From the NCBI RefSeq assembly GCF_014170305.1, contig NZ_LZZT01000031.1:310001-374000 (forward strand): 64,000 bases of DNA, in the 5' to 3' direction. The position numbers and the translations under genes are program-made. This stretch comes from Achromobacter sp. UMC71 (GTDB taxonomy: Bacteria; Pseudomonadota; Gammaproteobacteria; Burkholderiales; Burkholderiaceae_B). Below, piece after piece: positions 18,498-26,741 of the stretch (its first letter is position 1; each line of letters starts with the position of its first letter). The notes under the pieces were generated by a model. It ran no database searches, had not been told where the DNA came from, and saw nothing but the letters and a program-made list of their open reading frames with translations.

Positions 18498-21400
18498 TGC
18501 TCGCCTACACCGCGGATCTCGGGACGGTACATATCTTCAGCCACCGTCGAGGGCACCGAATAACGGCCCGGCGTGACGACTCGCACCAGATAGAACACGT
18601 CCACTTTGCCACGGCCCAGCGATACGGCCGCAACATAACGGTCATCGCGGAATTCGCGGTGCTTGATGTTGGGATCCGCCATCGCGTCGGCCACGCGGCG
18701 CCCGCCGATGCTCCAGTCCTGCATTTCGGGGCTTTGCGACAGGTTCAGGTTCTCGACCTCGAAGCCGGCGGGCACGCGGTCCACCAGCAGGCCGTCCGGG
18801 ATGTTCTGGTTGGCGCTGGCCTGAACCCACACCACCAGCATGTCGCCGGTCTGCAGCGTGCCGCCGTCCCACGGCCGGCCGTCAGGACGGTACCAGCCAC
18901 GCTTGAGCTGGATCACGTCGTTGCGCGGCGCGGGCACGGTCGTCGGGCTGCCCTGGATGTCGTACTCGATGAACAGCGACTGGCTGCCGGTGTTGACGAG
19001 CTGGGTATTCGCCAAGTCGGCCGCGGTCAGGGACACCGTCTGGTCGGACTTGCCGCCCGTCAGCGGCTTGCGAGCGCCGTTGACGGTCAGCGTGGCTTCC
19101 CACGGCGTACCCTTGTCGCCGCCGGCGGCGCGGGCAGCCAGCAACAGGGCCATCTGCTCTTGCGTCGACAGGTACGAGCGGTTGCCCAGGCGCGCGGCCA
19201 GCTGCGTCATCAGGTTTTCCACGCGGTCGTGGCGCAGCTGGTACTGGTTGGCCAGCGCATATGCCAGGGCGTAGTCGCGCACGGCGCTGCCGTAGTCGCC
19301 CATCCACTCGTCGTAGTACGCGCTCTGGTTGCGGCGGTTGATGCCGTATTCGCGCGCCATGGCCTGATCCAGCGCGGACTTCATGCGCCCTTCGTCGCCC
19401 ATCAGCTTGAAGGCGGCGGCCAGTTGGATCAGGGGCAGCGGCGAACGCGCGCGCTCCTGGTAGTTGTCGAACAGCTGGCGCACGGTGGAGAGCGGCGCCT
19501 TCTTGTCGCGCGCCAGCGCCAGCACGGCGGTGGCCAGGCCGGCAAAGCGGCGGTGGTCTTCACGCAGCGTGTTGATGTCGCCGCTGTCCAGGCGGCCCGA
19601 CTCCAGGTTGCGCTTCAGGTTGGCCGACCAGGTGCCGAACGAGCCGGAGCTCTGCTGCACTTGTTCGAGCAGCCACTGGCGCGAACGGTCCAGCGACGCC
19701 TCGGGCACCGAGAAGCCCTTGTCGCGGGCATCCTGCAGGAAGCCCACGGCATAGGCCGTCAGCCACACGTCGCGCGAGGACGAGCTGCTCCACAGGTTGT
19801 ACGAACCCACCGCGTTGCGCATGCCGGACAGGCGTCCGATGGCGCCGGCGACCTTGGCTTCGCGTTCAGCCTGGGTACGCGGCTTCAGGCCGAACTGCTT
19901 GGCGGCGTCCTCGTCCAGCATGACCCAGGGCAGGGTTGCGCTGATGGTCTGCTCGGTGCAACCGTAGGGGTAGTTGAGCAGGCCTTCGACCAGGCGGTTG
20001 ACGTTGAACGGCGGGCGGTTCGAGACCGTCAGGCTGACGGTGGTCGAGTCCGGATAGTAGGACGCTACCCACGAGGCTTGCGGCGCATTGCTTTCGCCCG
20101 GGTTCAGGCGCAGACGGCGCACCTGACGCTCGGCCGCGTAGGCCGGCTGCACCTGCAGCACCGATTCGCGCACGATATGCACGGGCTTGCCGCCGCCCTG
20201 CCCGTCCACGGTCAGGCGGATCAGGCCCAGGCCGTAGGAACCGGTAGTGGTGGCGTTAAAGCGCAGCGTGGTGCGTTGCTTGTCCTTGAGCGTCACGGTA
20301 CGCGTACCGTCGACGATGCCCAGCGGATCCAGCGCTTCCAGCTTGACCGTCACCTTCTGGTCGGCGCCGCTCAGGTTGGTGACGTCCAGCGCGATGGCGG
20401 CCTGGTCGCCCGGAGTGATGAAGCGCGGCGTGTTCAGTTCAGCCACGATCGGCGCCGCCACCACCATCTCGGTGTCGGTGCTGCCGAAGTTGTCCGGCGT
20501 GAACGCGACGGCCATCAGGCGCAGCGTGCCGTTGAAGTCAGGCAGATCCAGCGGGATGTCGGCCTCGCCCTTGTCGTTCAGCTTGACCGGACCCGAGAAC
20601 AGGTCGACCAGCTTGACCTTCTTGGGCAGGCTCTTGCTGTCGCCGCGCATGGCGGCGTCACCGCCCCACTTCAGCTTGCCCTTGGTGCCGTCCATCTTCT
20701 CGATGAGCTTGCCGTACATATCCAGCAATTCGGGCGCGTAGCGGTGCTTGCCGAAGAAGAAGTCCAGCGGGTCGGGCGTGCGGTACTGGTTGATATTGAG
20801 AATGCCCACGTCCACGGCCGACAGCGTCACCATGGCTTGCTTGCCCTGGGCGCCGTCCACCTTGACGCGAACAGTGGTCTTGGTTTCGGGTTCGGTCTTG
20901 GCGGCGGCTGTCAGCTTGACGTCCAGCTTGCGGTCGGCGCTGGCGATCGGCAGGAACGCCAGGCCCAGTGCGCGCGCCGGCGTCACGCGGTCGCCTTCGC
21001 TGCCGGGACGGAACACCGCCGCGGCGACGTACAGGTCGTGACGCTTCCAGGTCTTGTCGATCGGGATTTCCACTTGCGTGCCCGTCGCCTTCACGGCCAC
21101 CCAGGTGGACCACAGCATGCGGTCGCCTTCCACCGTGATCAGCGCCTGGCCGTCGTGCGGCGGCGTCAGCGTCAGCTTGACGGAGTCGCCCGGCTTGGCC
21201 GGCACACCCTCGAGCTTCATCTGGACGCGGTCGGGGCGGTTGCCCATAGCGTCGGCGTCCTGCGCATTCCAGCCCGCGTAGAAGCGATAGCGCAGGGTTT
21301 CACCCGTTTCAGGATCGGCGATTTCCAGGCGATAGCGGCCCCACTTGACCGGCACGGTCAGCTGGCTGCGGTCGTTCAGCGCGATCTCGCGCGAATCGAC

Positions 21401-23686
21401 CAGTTCTTCGGTCTCGGTATAGCCGCTGTTCCAGCCGCGCTGGTCATCGAAGCGCCAGTAGTACTGGCGTTCTTCGCGATACAGGCGCATCTGCGCTTGC
21501 GGCAGCGGCGCGATCTTGCCTTGCGCATCCACGCGCAGCACTTCGAAGGCGGCAGGCGCGCCTTCGCGGGCCACGTCGCTGTCGAATTGCGGACGCACGG
21601 CTATCAGCTTGTCGGCGGGCCAGACGCTGCGCTCGATCGAACGCACCACCGGGCGGCCGCCCGATTCCAGCAGGCTGGCCGACACCCGCACCTTCATGGG
21701 CGAATGGGTGCCGTCGGTGCGCGGCTCGATCTCGAGCTGGGCGGCGCCGGTGGAATCCAGCGCGGCTTCGGGCAGTTCCTCGAAATGGCGGCGGGTATCG
21801 TCGGCCACATCGCCGAAGATGAAGCCGGGCCATTGCTGTGGCAGGGCAAAGCGGTCGCGCTTGACCTGGAAGCTGGACAGCAGGCGGTTGCCGGCGGCGG
21901 GCGCGCCATACAGGTAGTCGCCCTGCACATCGACCGTCAGGCTGTCGCTCGGCGACAACACATCCTGATCGGAGGTCAGCGCCATCTTCATGCGTTCAGG
22001 CAGGAATTCCTCGACCTGGAACTTCCACGAGGCATCCGGGGTACGCGAGGCGGGGTCGACGCGCAACTCCAGCATCCAGGCGCCGGTCTGCGCGTCGGGC
22101 GGCAGATCGATTGCGCGTTCGACATAGCCCTGCAGGTCCTTGGCGGGTTGCCACAGATTCGTCGACACCACGCGGCCGTCGGGGCGCTTGATCGTGGCAG
22201 TCAGGGGCGAAGCCGGCATCACGCGGCCGTCCAGATCGCGCGGCAGCACCGACACATGGAAGGTTTCACCGGGGCGGTACAGATTGCGGCCGGCGTAGAC
22301 GAAGAGGTTATTGGGGCGGGAAATATGGCCGCCCGTGTCGAACTCGGACAGGTCCAGCGCGGGCTCGCCCAACGCCAGCACGGTCATTTCCTTGTCGCGC
22401 GAGGCACGGATGATGCGCGCGTTGGTGAAGCTGCCTTCGAAGCGCACATGACCCTGGGCATCGGCCTGGGCCTTGGCCAGCGATTTGCCGGCGCCATCGA
22501 CCAGTTCGAACACCGCGCCCGAGATGGCCTGGCCGCTCTTGAGCGACACCGAATAGGCTTCGATACGGTCGCTGTAGCGGCGCGCGTGCAGACCGATGTC
22601 GCTGACATAGAAGTAGGTAACCTGGTATTCGTAGCGGAAGCGGCCGGGCTGGCTCATCACCGCGATATAGATACCGGGTTCTTGCAGTTCCTTGACGCCT
22701 TCAACGGGCAGGAAGGTGACGTGGCGGCGGTTGGGCTTATCGTCCGTCAGGAAGCGGCCCTGGTAGACGCTGGTGGTCAACGTGTTCAGGCGATCCAGGT
22801 CCCAGTTGCTGACCGAGCCCTTGAGGCTGCGGTTGTCGGAATAGCGCCACTCGTCGTCTTCGTCGTAACCGCCCGCGCTGTCATCGTCATCCGACGAGGC
22901 GTTGGCCGTGCGGCCGATGCGCAGCACGGAGTCGAACAGTTCCGGCACGCGCTCGGGGGCCACGCGCAGGAACTGCACGTCGACCTCGGGCACGTTGACG
23001 GTCGCGACCGGCAGGCCGCCGTTCTGGCCAGCCGGCAGCACCACGCCGCGGCTGGCGAAATAGAACGAAGGCGGCATGGCTTCGGTGGTCACTTCGCAGT
23101 GCGATGCCGTCGGCAGTGTGACCTTTTCGCCCGCGCCCGGCAGGCCGGCGCGCACCGAGATGGCGTACGAGCGCTGCGGCTGGACGTAGGGGAAATAGAC
23201 CATGCGGGGGTTGTCGCCCACCACCCAGTTGCCCTGGACGATCTTGCCCTTGGGGGCCGAATCGCCCGGCTTGACCGAGGCGGGCTGGTCGCCGGCGCGG
23301 GCGGCCTGTTCGCTGTCCTGGTCGGCCTTGCCCGACGCGGAGCCGGTGTCAATGACCTGCAGGAAGCTCTCGAGCTTGGCCTTGGAGTCGACCGGCTGCG
23401 TGAACGTGATCGCCAGCGCCAAGGTATCGTTGTACTGGCGCGGCTGGCAATTGAGCGCGGCAAACGGGTCGGCCGCGCCGACCACGGCCGAGGCCGGCAA
23501 GGCGGCGGGCTTGGCCTCGCCGGGAGGGGTGGCGGCGCCAGGGACGGCCGCGGACGTTGCCGCCGGCGGCGCGGCGGGCGCGGCGGGTTGACCGCCCTTG
23601 CCCATCCACCAGCCCACGCCCAGGGCGCCGGCCAATACGATCACGCCGGCTACCGCCAGCCAGGTCTTGCTGTTCTTTCCACTCAC
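18449..23686 (-). CDS. Bacterial alpha-2-macroglobulin, protease-trapping protein (YfhM/ECAM family)
   Basis: Very large periplasmic protein of 1745 residues. An N-terminal hydrophobic helix (about 9-28) and a low-complexity Ala/Pro linker are followed by macroglobulin-like beta domains, a bait-type region, and the thioester motif GCTEQ with Cys near residue 1243 and Gln near 1246, then the alpha-helical thioester domain and receptor-like C-terminal domain. Cleavage of the bait region by a protease would expose the thioester and trap the attacker. E. coli YfhM is a lipoprotein, but no Cys lipobox is visible here, so the helix is probably an inner-membrane anchor. It starts with GTG preceded by GGGGAGG at 6-base spacing. 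Coupled to pbpC by a 49-base overlap. Confidence 0.93.
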   Translation of the reverse strand: MSGKNSKTWLAVAGVIVLAGALGVGWWMGKGGQPAAPAAPPAATSAAVPGAATPPGEAKPAALPASAVVGAADPFAALNCQPRQYNDTLALAITFTQPVDSKAKLESFLQVIDTGSASGKADQDSEQAARAGDQPASVKPGDSAPKGKIVQGNWVVGDNPRMVYFPYVQPQRSYAISVRAGLPGAGEKVTLPTASHCEVTTEAMPPSFYFASRGVVLPAGQNGGLPVATVNVPEVDVQFLRVAPERVPELFDSVLRIGRTANASSDDDDSAGGYDEDDEWRYSDNRSLKGSVSNWDLDRLNTLTTSVYQGRFLTDDKPNRRHVTFLPVEGVKELQEPGIYIAVMSQPGRFRYEYQVTYFYVSDIGLHARRYSDRIEAYSVSLKSGQAISGAVFELVDGAGKSLAKAQADAQGHVRFEGSFTNARIIRASRDKEMTVLALGEPALDLSEFDTGGHISRPNNLFVYAGRNLYRPGETFHVSVLPRDLDGRVMPASPLTATIKRPDGRVVSTNLWQPAKDLQGYVERAIDLPPDAQTGAWMLELRVDPASRTPDASWKFQVEEFLPERMKMALTSDQDVLSPSDSLTVDVQGDYLYGAPAAGNRLLSSFQVKRDRFALPQQWPGFIFGDVADDTRRHFEELPEAALDSTGAAQLEIEPRTDGTHSPMKVRVSASLLESGGRPVVRSIERSVWPADKLIAVRPQFDSDVAREGAPAAFEVLRVDAQGKIAPLPQAQMRLYREERQYYWRFDDQRGWNSGYTETEELVDSREIALNDRSQLTVPVKWGRYRLEIADPETGETLRYRFYAGWNAQDADAMGNRPDRVQMKLEGVPAKPGDSVKLTLTPPHDGQALITVEGDRMLWSTWVAVKATGTQVEIPIDKTWKRHDLYVAAAVFRPGSEGDRVTPARALGLAFLPIASADRKLDVKLTAAAKTEPETKTTVRVKVDGAQGKQAMVTLSAVDVGILNINQYRTPDPLDFFFGKHRYAPELLDMYGKLIEKMDGTKGKLKWGGDAAMRGDSKSLPKKVKLVDLFSGPVKLNDKGEADIPLDLPDFNGTLRLMAVAFTPDNFGSTDTEMVVAAPIVAELNTPRFITPGDQAAIALDVTNLSGADQKVTVKLEALDPLGIVDGTRTVTLKDKQRTTLRFNATTTGSYGLGLIRLTVDGQGGGKPVHIVRESVLQVQPAYAAERQVRRLRLNPGESNAPQASWVASYYPDSTTVSLTVSNRPPFNVNRLVEGLLNYPYGCTEQTISATLPWVMLDEDAAKQFGLKPRTQAEREAKVAGAIGRLSGMRNAVGSYNLWSSSSSRDVWLTAYAVGFLQDARDKGFSVPEASLDRSRQWLLEQVQQSSGSFGTWSANLKRNLESGRLDSGDINTLREDHRRFAGLATAVLALARDKKAPLSTVRQLFDNYQERARSPLPLIQLAAAFKLMGDEGRMKSALDQAMAREYGINRRNQSAYYDEWMGDYGSAVRDYALAYALANQYQLRHDRVENLMTQLAARLGNRSYLSTQEQMALLLAARAAGGDKGTPWEATLTVNGARKPLTGGKSDQTVSLTAADLANTQLVNTGSQSLFIEYDIQGSPTTVPAPRNDVIQLKRGWYRPDGRPWDGGTLQTGDMLVVWVQASANQNIPDGLLVDRVPAGFEVENLNLSQSPEMQDWSIGGRRVADAMADPNIKHREFRDDRYVAAVSLGRGKVDVFYLVRVVTPGRYSVPSTVAEDMYRPEIRGVGEQWSTVEIRDRGAKQRP

Positions 23687-23797
23687 GGCAAACCTCCCCG
23701 CCTACTCAAATGCATCGCTCCTTTGCGGCGGAGCTGCCGACCTGACACCCGCGCGCTTCTCGGTTCGCGGGGACTGCGTCCTGATCCTGTGCAACAC

Positions 23798-23828
23798 AAC
23801 GCCGCCTGTTTACGGCGGCGTTTTTTTT
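23798..23828 (+). terminator. Hairpin with plus-strand T-run between clpS and the macroglobulin gene
   Basis: The stem AACGCCGCC/GGCGGCGTT is followed by a T-run on the plus strand. Both flanking genes are on the minus strand, where the hairpin is preceded by As and followed only by a weak TGTGTTG run. It may act as a partial terminator after clpS, or stop antisense transcription. Confidence 0.6.
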
Positions 23829-23838
23829 GTTCTGTGTT

Positions 23839-24153
23839 CTAAACCGGTTCCATCACGCACTGCAGCGGGTGCTGACGCGCCCGCGCATACTGCGCCACCT
23901 GGGCAATCCGGGTGGCCGCGAGGTCGCGCGGATAGACGCCGCACACGCCACGGCCCTCGTGATGCACCTGCAACATGATCCGGGTGGCTTCTTCGTGGTT
24001 CTTGTTGAAGAACTTCTGCAGCACCTTCACGACAAACTCCATCGGGGTGTAGTCGTCATTCAGCAACAGGACCTGGTACATCGGAGGCGGCGCAACGCGC
24101 GCCGGCGCCTTCTCGACGGCCAAATCGTGCTGGGTATCCAAGGTAGAACTCAT
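23839..24153 (-). CDS. clpS: ClpS, N-end rule adaptor for ClpAP
   Basis: Small cytoplasmic adaptor of 104 residues that binds proteins with bulky hydrophobic N-termini and hands them to ClpA. The core contains [16 protein letters not shown] (about 29-44), whose Asn-Asp-Asp lines the N-degron pocket, and the conserved [17 protein letters not shown] region (about 63-79). The unstructured N-terminal 25 residues, needed to engage ClpA, are present. It is head of a minus-strand run that reaches clpA only after two envelope genes, and divergent from the cold-shock gene across 225 bases. Confidence 0.95.
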   Translation of the reverse strand: MSSTLDTQHDLAVEKAPARVAPPPMYQVLLLNDDYTPMEFVVKVLQKFFNKNHEEATRIMLQVHHEGRGVCGVYPRDLAATRIAQVAQYARARQHPLQCVMEPV

Positions 24154-24235
24154 AGGGCGGCTATTCTATTTAATCGGGGGACGGCTTGCATGTAACTTAC
24201 GCAAAATTACAGGTAGAAATGCGTAGTTTCCATAC

Positions 24236-24265
24236 TTGACTACACAAAGAAAAGCGGCGCATTAT
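24236..24265 (+). promoter_or_regulatory. Putative sigma-70 promoter of the cold-shock gene
   Basis: TTGACT and CATTAT are separated by 18 bases, about 115 bases upstream of the start codon. This would give a leader of roughly 110 bases, in keeping with the long leaders common for Csp genes. Confidence 0.45.
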
Positions 24266-24378
24266 CCACGCATTCTGGGGTTTTCAATTCACCGAAAACC
24301 TGCCAGGAGGCCGGAGGGGGGACAGGGGTCTAGGCCGCGATGCCCTTCGTCAACATACGATTCAATGAGGCAGTCCGC

Positions 24379-24624
24379 ATGTCTGATACGACCGCAACCG
24401 CCGTCCAAGGGGACAATCCCAAATCGACGGGCACCGTCAAATGGTTCAACGATGCAAAGGGGTTTGGCTTCATTACGCCCGACGACGGCGGTGAAGATCT
24501 GTTCGCCCACTTTTCGTCTATCCAGATGAATGGTTTTAAAACCCTGAAAGAAGGCCAGAAAGTGGCTTTCGAGATTATCCAGGGGCCCAAAGGCAAACAG
24601 GCGCTCAATATCACCGCTGCCTGA
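24379..24624 (+). CDS. Cold-shock domain protein (CspA/CspD family)
   Basis: Single-stranded nucleic acid binding protein of 81 residues: a short polar N-terminal extension of about 13 residues, then a complete cold-shock domain with RNP1 (KGFGFI) and RNP2-type (DLFAHFS) motifs. It would act as an RNA chaperone or translation modulator in the cytoplasm. The ATG at 24379 is preferred to one 39 bases upstream because GAGG lies eight bases before it. Placement next to clpS is typical of cspD, but the sequence does not prove stationary-phase CspD rather than another Csp. A terminator follows. Confidence 0.9.
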   Translation: MSDTTATAVQGDNPKSTGTVKWFNDAKGFGFITPDDGGEDLFAHFSSIQMNGFKTLKEGQKVAFEIIQGPKGKQALNITAA

Positions 24625-24664
24625 GTTACCGATTACAGCGCAACGGTAAGGTTGCGCCATTATC

Positions 24665-24700
24665 AGGCGGGGCTTTCGGGCCCCGCCTTGTTATTTTCTT
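24665..24700 (+). terminator. Rho-independent terminator after the cold-shock gene
   Basis: AGGCGGGGC and GCCCCGCCT form a 9-base GC stem with a 6-base loop, followed by a T-rich stretch (TGTTATTTTCTT), 40 bases after the csp stop. Confidence 0.85.
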
Positions 24701-24725
24701 ATTACTGCGATTACCGCATCTGGTT

Positions 24726-25244
24726 ATGCTGAAGAATGCTGCTTTGTTTCAGGTTGGTCGTGCGTTGTTCAAAACAGCGTTCATTAAAGCGGCATCACGC
24801 GGGGCGGTTTGCGCGCTGCTGAGCGCCGCCGCGCTGGCCCTGCCCCTGGCCACCCACGCGCAAGCCCCGAGCGGACCGCAAGCGCCGCTGCCCACCACGC
24901 AACTGGCTGCCGGTATCCATATTATCCGCGCAGAAGTCGCCAATACGGAAGCCACCCGCCGCGACGGCCTCATGTTCCGCAAGGAACTGCCGGGCAACGA
25001 CGGCATGCTGTTCGTCTTCGAGCAGCCCGACGTGCAATGCTTCTGGATGCGCAACACCATCCTGCCGCTGTCGATCGCTTTTATCGCCGACGACGGCACG
25101 ATCGTCAACATCGAAGACATGGCGCCGCAGACCGACGACGCCCACTGCTCCAAGAAACCGGTGCGCTATGCGCTGGAAATGGCCCAGGGCTGGTTCGATG
25201 GCCACGGCATCAAGGCCGGCCGGAAAATCGACGGCCTGCCCTGA
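24726..25244 (+). CDS. Exported DUF192 family protein
   Basis: 172 residues with an N-terminal signal sequence (hydrophobic stretch about 26-45, cleavage probably after THAQA) followed by one DUF192 domain (about 60-170). The domain contains the conserved RRDGLMFRKELPGNDGMLFVF and WMRNT segments and an AxxDDAHC-type motif near residue 140. DUF192 proteins are small periplasmic beta-barrel proteins of unknown biochemical function. The gene is flanked by terminators on both sides, so it is probably transcribed alone. Confidence 0.85.
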   Translation: MLKNAALFQVGRALFKTAFIKAASRGAVCALLSAAALALPLATHAQAPSGPQAPLPTTQLAAGIHIIRAEVANTEATRRDGLMFRKELPGNDGMLFVFEQPDVQCFWMRNTILPLSIAFIADDGTIVNIEDMAPQTDDAHCSKKPVRYALEMAQGWFDGHGIKAGRKIDGLP

Positions 25245-25288
25245 ATACGCGCACCGGGGCGGCAGGCCTTGCCGCCCGGATCATAAAG

Positions 25289-25320
25289 CAAGGGAGCCCG
25301 AGGGCTCCCTTGTTTGTTTG
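25289..25320. terminator. Rho-independent terminator between the DUF192 and thiolase genes
   Basis: CAAGGGAGCCC and GGGCTCCCTTG pair perfectly over 11 bases with a 2-base loop, followed on the plus strand by TTTGTTTG. It lies between convergent genes, so it may serve both. Confidence 0.85.
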
Positions 25321-25403
25321 GCCGCCCGGCCGGCGGGCGGACGCCGCGTATCGTGGAACGCGGCCTGCGTTGCGGTCTGAATGCGCGGCAGGCCGGCGCC
25401 GGA

Positions 25404-26609
25404 TCAGACGCGCTCGATGATCAGGGCGATGCCCTGGCCCACGCCGATGCACATGGTGCACAGCGCGTAGCGGCCGCCGGTACGGTGCAGCTGGTTGATC
25501 GCGGTGGTGGCCAGGCGGGCGCCGCTGGCGCCCAGCGGGTGGCCCAGCGCGATGGCGCCGCCGTTGGGGTTGACGCGCGGATCGTTGTCGGCAATGCCCA
25601 GCTGGCGCAGCACGGCCAGACCTTGGGCCGCAAACGCTTCGTTCAGCTCGATCACGTCCATCTGGTCCAGGGTCAGACCGGTCTGGGCCAGCACCTTGCG
25701 GGTGGCGGGTGCCGGGCCGATGCCCATGATGCGCGGCGCGACGCCGGCGGTGGCCATGCCGACCACGCGGGCGCGCGGGGTCAGGCCGTGGCGGGCGGCG
25801 CCCTTTTCGTCGGCCAGCAACAGCGCGGCCGCGCCGTCGTTCACGCCCGAAGCATTGCCGGCGGTGACGGTGCCGCCTTCGCGGACCACGCCCTTGAGCT
25901 TGGCCAGCGCTTCAAGGCTGGTTTCGCGGGGGTGTTCGTCCTTGGAGACGATGATGGGATCGCCCTTTTTCTGGGCGATCGAGACCGGCACGATTTCGGT
26001 GTCGAAGAAGCCTTCTTTCTGGGCGCGGGCCGTCTTTTGCTGGCTGGCCAGCGCGAACAGATCCTGGTCTTCGCGGTTGATCTTGAAGTCGTCGGCGACG
26101 TTCTCGGCCGTTTCGGGCATGGAGTCGACGCCGTACTGGGCCTTCATCAGCTTGTTGATGAAGCGCCAGCCGATGGTGGTGTCGTAGATGGCGGCGTTGC
26201 GCGAGAACGCGCTGTCGGCCTTGCCCATGACGAACGGCGCGCGGCTCATGCTTTCGACGCCGCCGGCCAGCATCAGGCCGGCTTCGCCGGCGCGGATGGC
26301 GCGCGCGGCGCTGCCGATGGCGTCCAGGCCCGAACCGCACAGGCGGTTGACGGTGGCGCCGGGCACTTCGACCGGCAGGCCGGCCAGCAGCGTGGCCATC
26401 CGGGCGACGTTGCGGTTGTCTTCGCCGGCCTGGTTGGCGCAACCCAGGATGGCATCGTCGATTTCTTCCCAGCGCACGCCGGGGTTGCGCGCCACGAGGG
26501 CCTTGATGGCTACTGCCGCGAGGTCGTCGGGACGCACGGTCGCCAGCGCGCCGCCGTAGCGGCCGAAGGGGGTGCGGATCGCGTCACAAATATAGGCATG
26601 CACGGTCAT
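25404..26609 (-). CDS. pcaF: 3-oxoadipyl-CoA/acetyl-CoA acyltransferase (thiolase)
   Basis: Thiolase of 401 residues, the exact length of PcaF-type 3-oxoadipyl-CoA thiolases, which split 3-oxoadipyl-CoA into succinyl-CoA and acetyl-CoA at the end of the beta-ketoadipate pathway. The active-site Cys lies in NRLCGSGLDA (about residue 90), the catalytic His in GGAIALGHPLGASGAR (about 357) and the second Cys in CTMCIGVGQG (about 387). The N-terminus AYICDAIRTPFGRYGGAL is strongly PcaF-like. No other pca gene is in the window, so a general beta-oxidation or phenylacetate role (PaaJ-like) remains possible. Confidence 0.88.
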   Translation of the reverse strand: MTVHAYICDAIRTPFGRYGGALATVRPDDLAAVAIKALVARNPGVRWEEIDDAILGCANQAGEDNRNVARMATLLAGLPVEVPGATVNRLCGSGLDAIGSAARAIRAGEAGLMLAGGVESMSRAPFVMGKADSAFSRNAAIYDTTIGWRFINKLMKAQYGVDSMPETAENVADDFKINREDQDLFALASQQKTARAQKEGFFDTEIVPVSIAQKKGDPIIVSKDEHPRETSLEALAKLKGVVREGGTVTAGNASGVNDGAAALLLADEKGAARHGLTPRARVVGMATAGVAPRIMGIGPAPATRKVLAQTGLTLDQMDVIELNEAFAAQGLAVLRQLGIADNDPRVNPNGGAIALGHPLGASGARLATTAINQLHRTGGRYALCTMCIGVGQGIALIIERV

Positions 26610-26741
26610 GAGAAGCTCGGATAGAAGTGAAGAAATCGGATGCGCTCGATCTTAACGCAGCGGTTTCGCGCCAAGTTGGTGCATCGGGCGGATGTCCGCA
26701 GCACGGACAGTGTCCAATGGATGTTCACTTGAACGGCGCGG

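Noticed and set aside
18497-23842. Very long plus-strand open frame opposite the macroglobulin gene
   Set aside because: Same artefact: antisense to a gene with an intact thioester domain, with no recognisable domain or ribosome site.
24260-24270. Extra DnaA box near the cold-shock gene (ATTATCCACG)
   Set aside because: It is a single site with a mismatch in the last base and overlaps the likely -10 region; no cluster.
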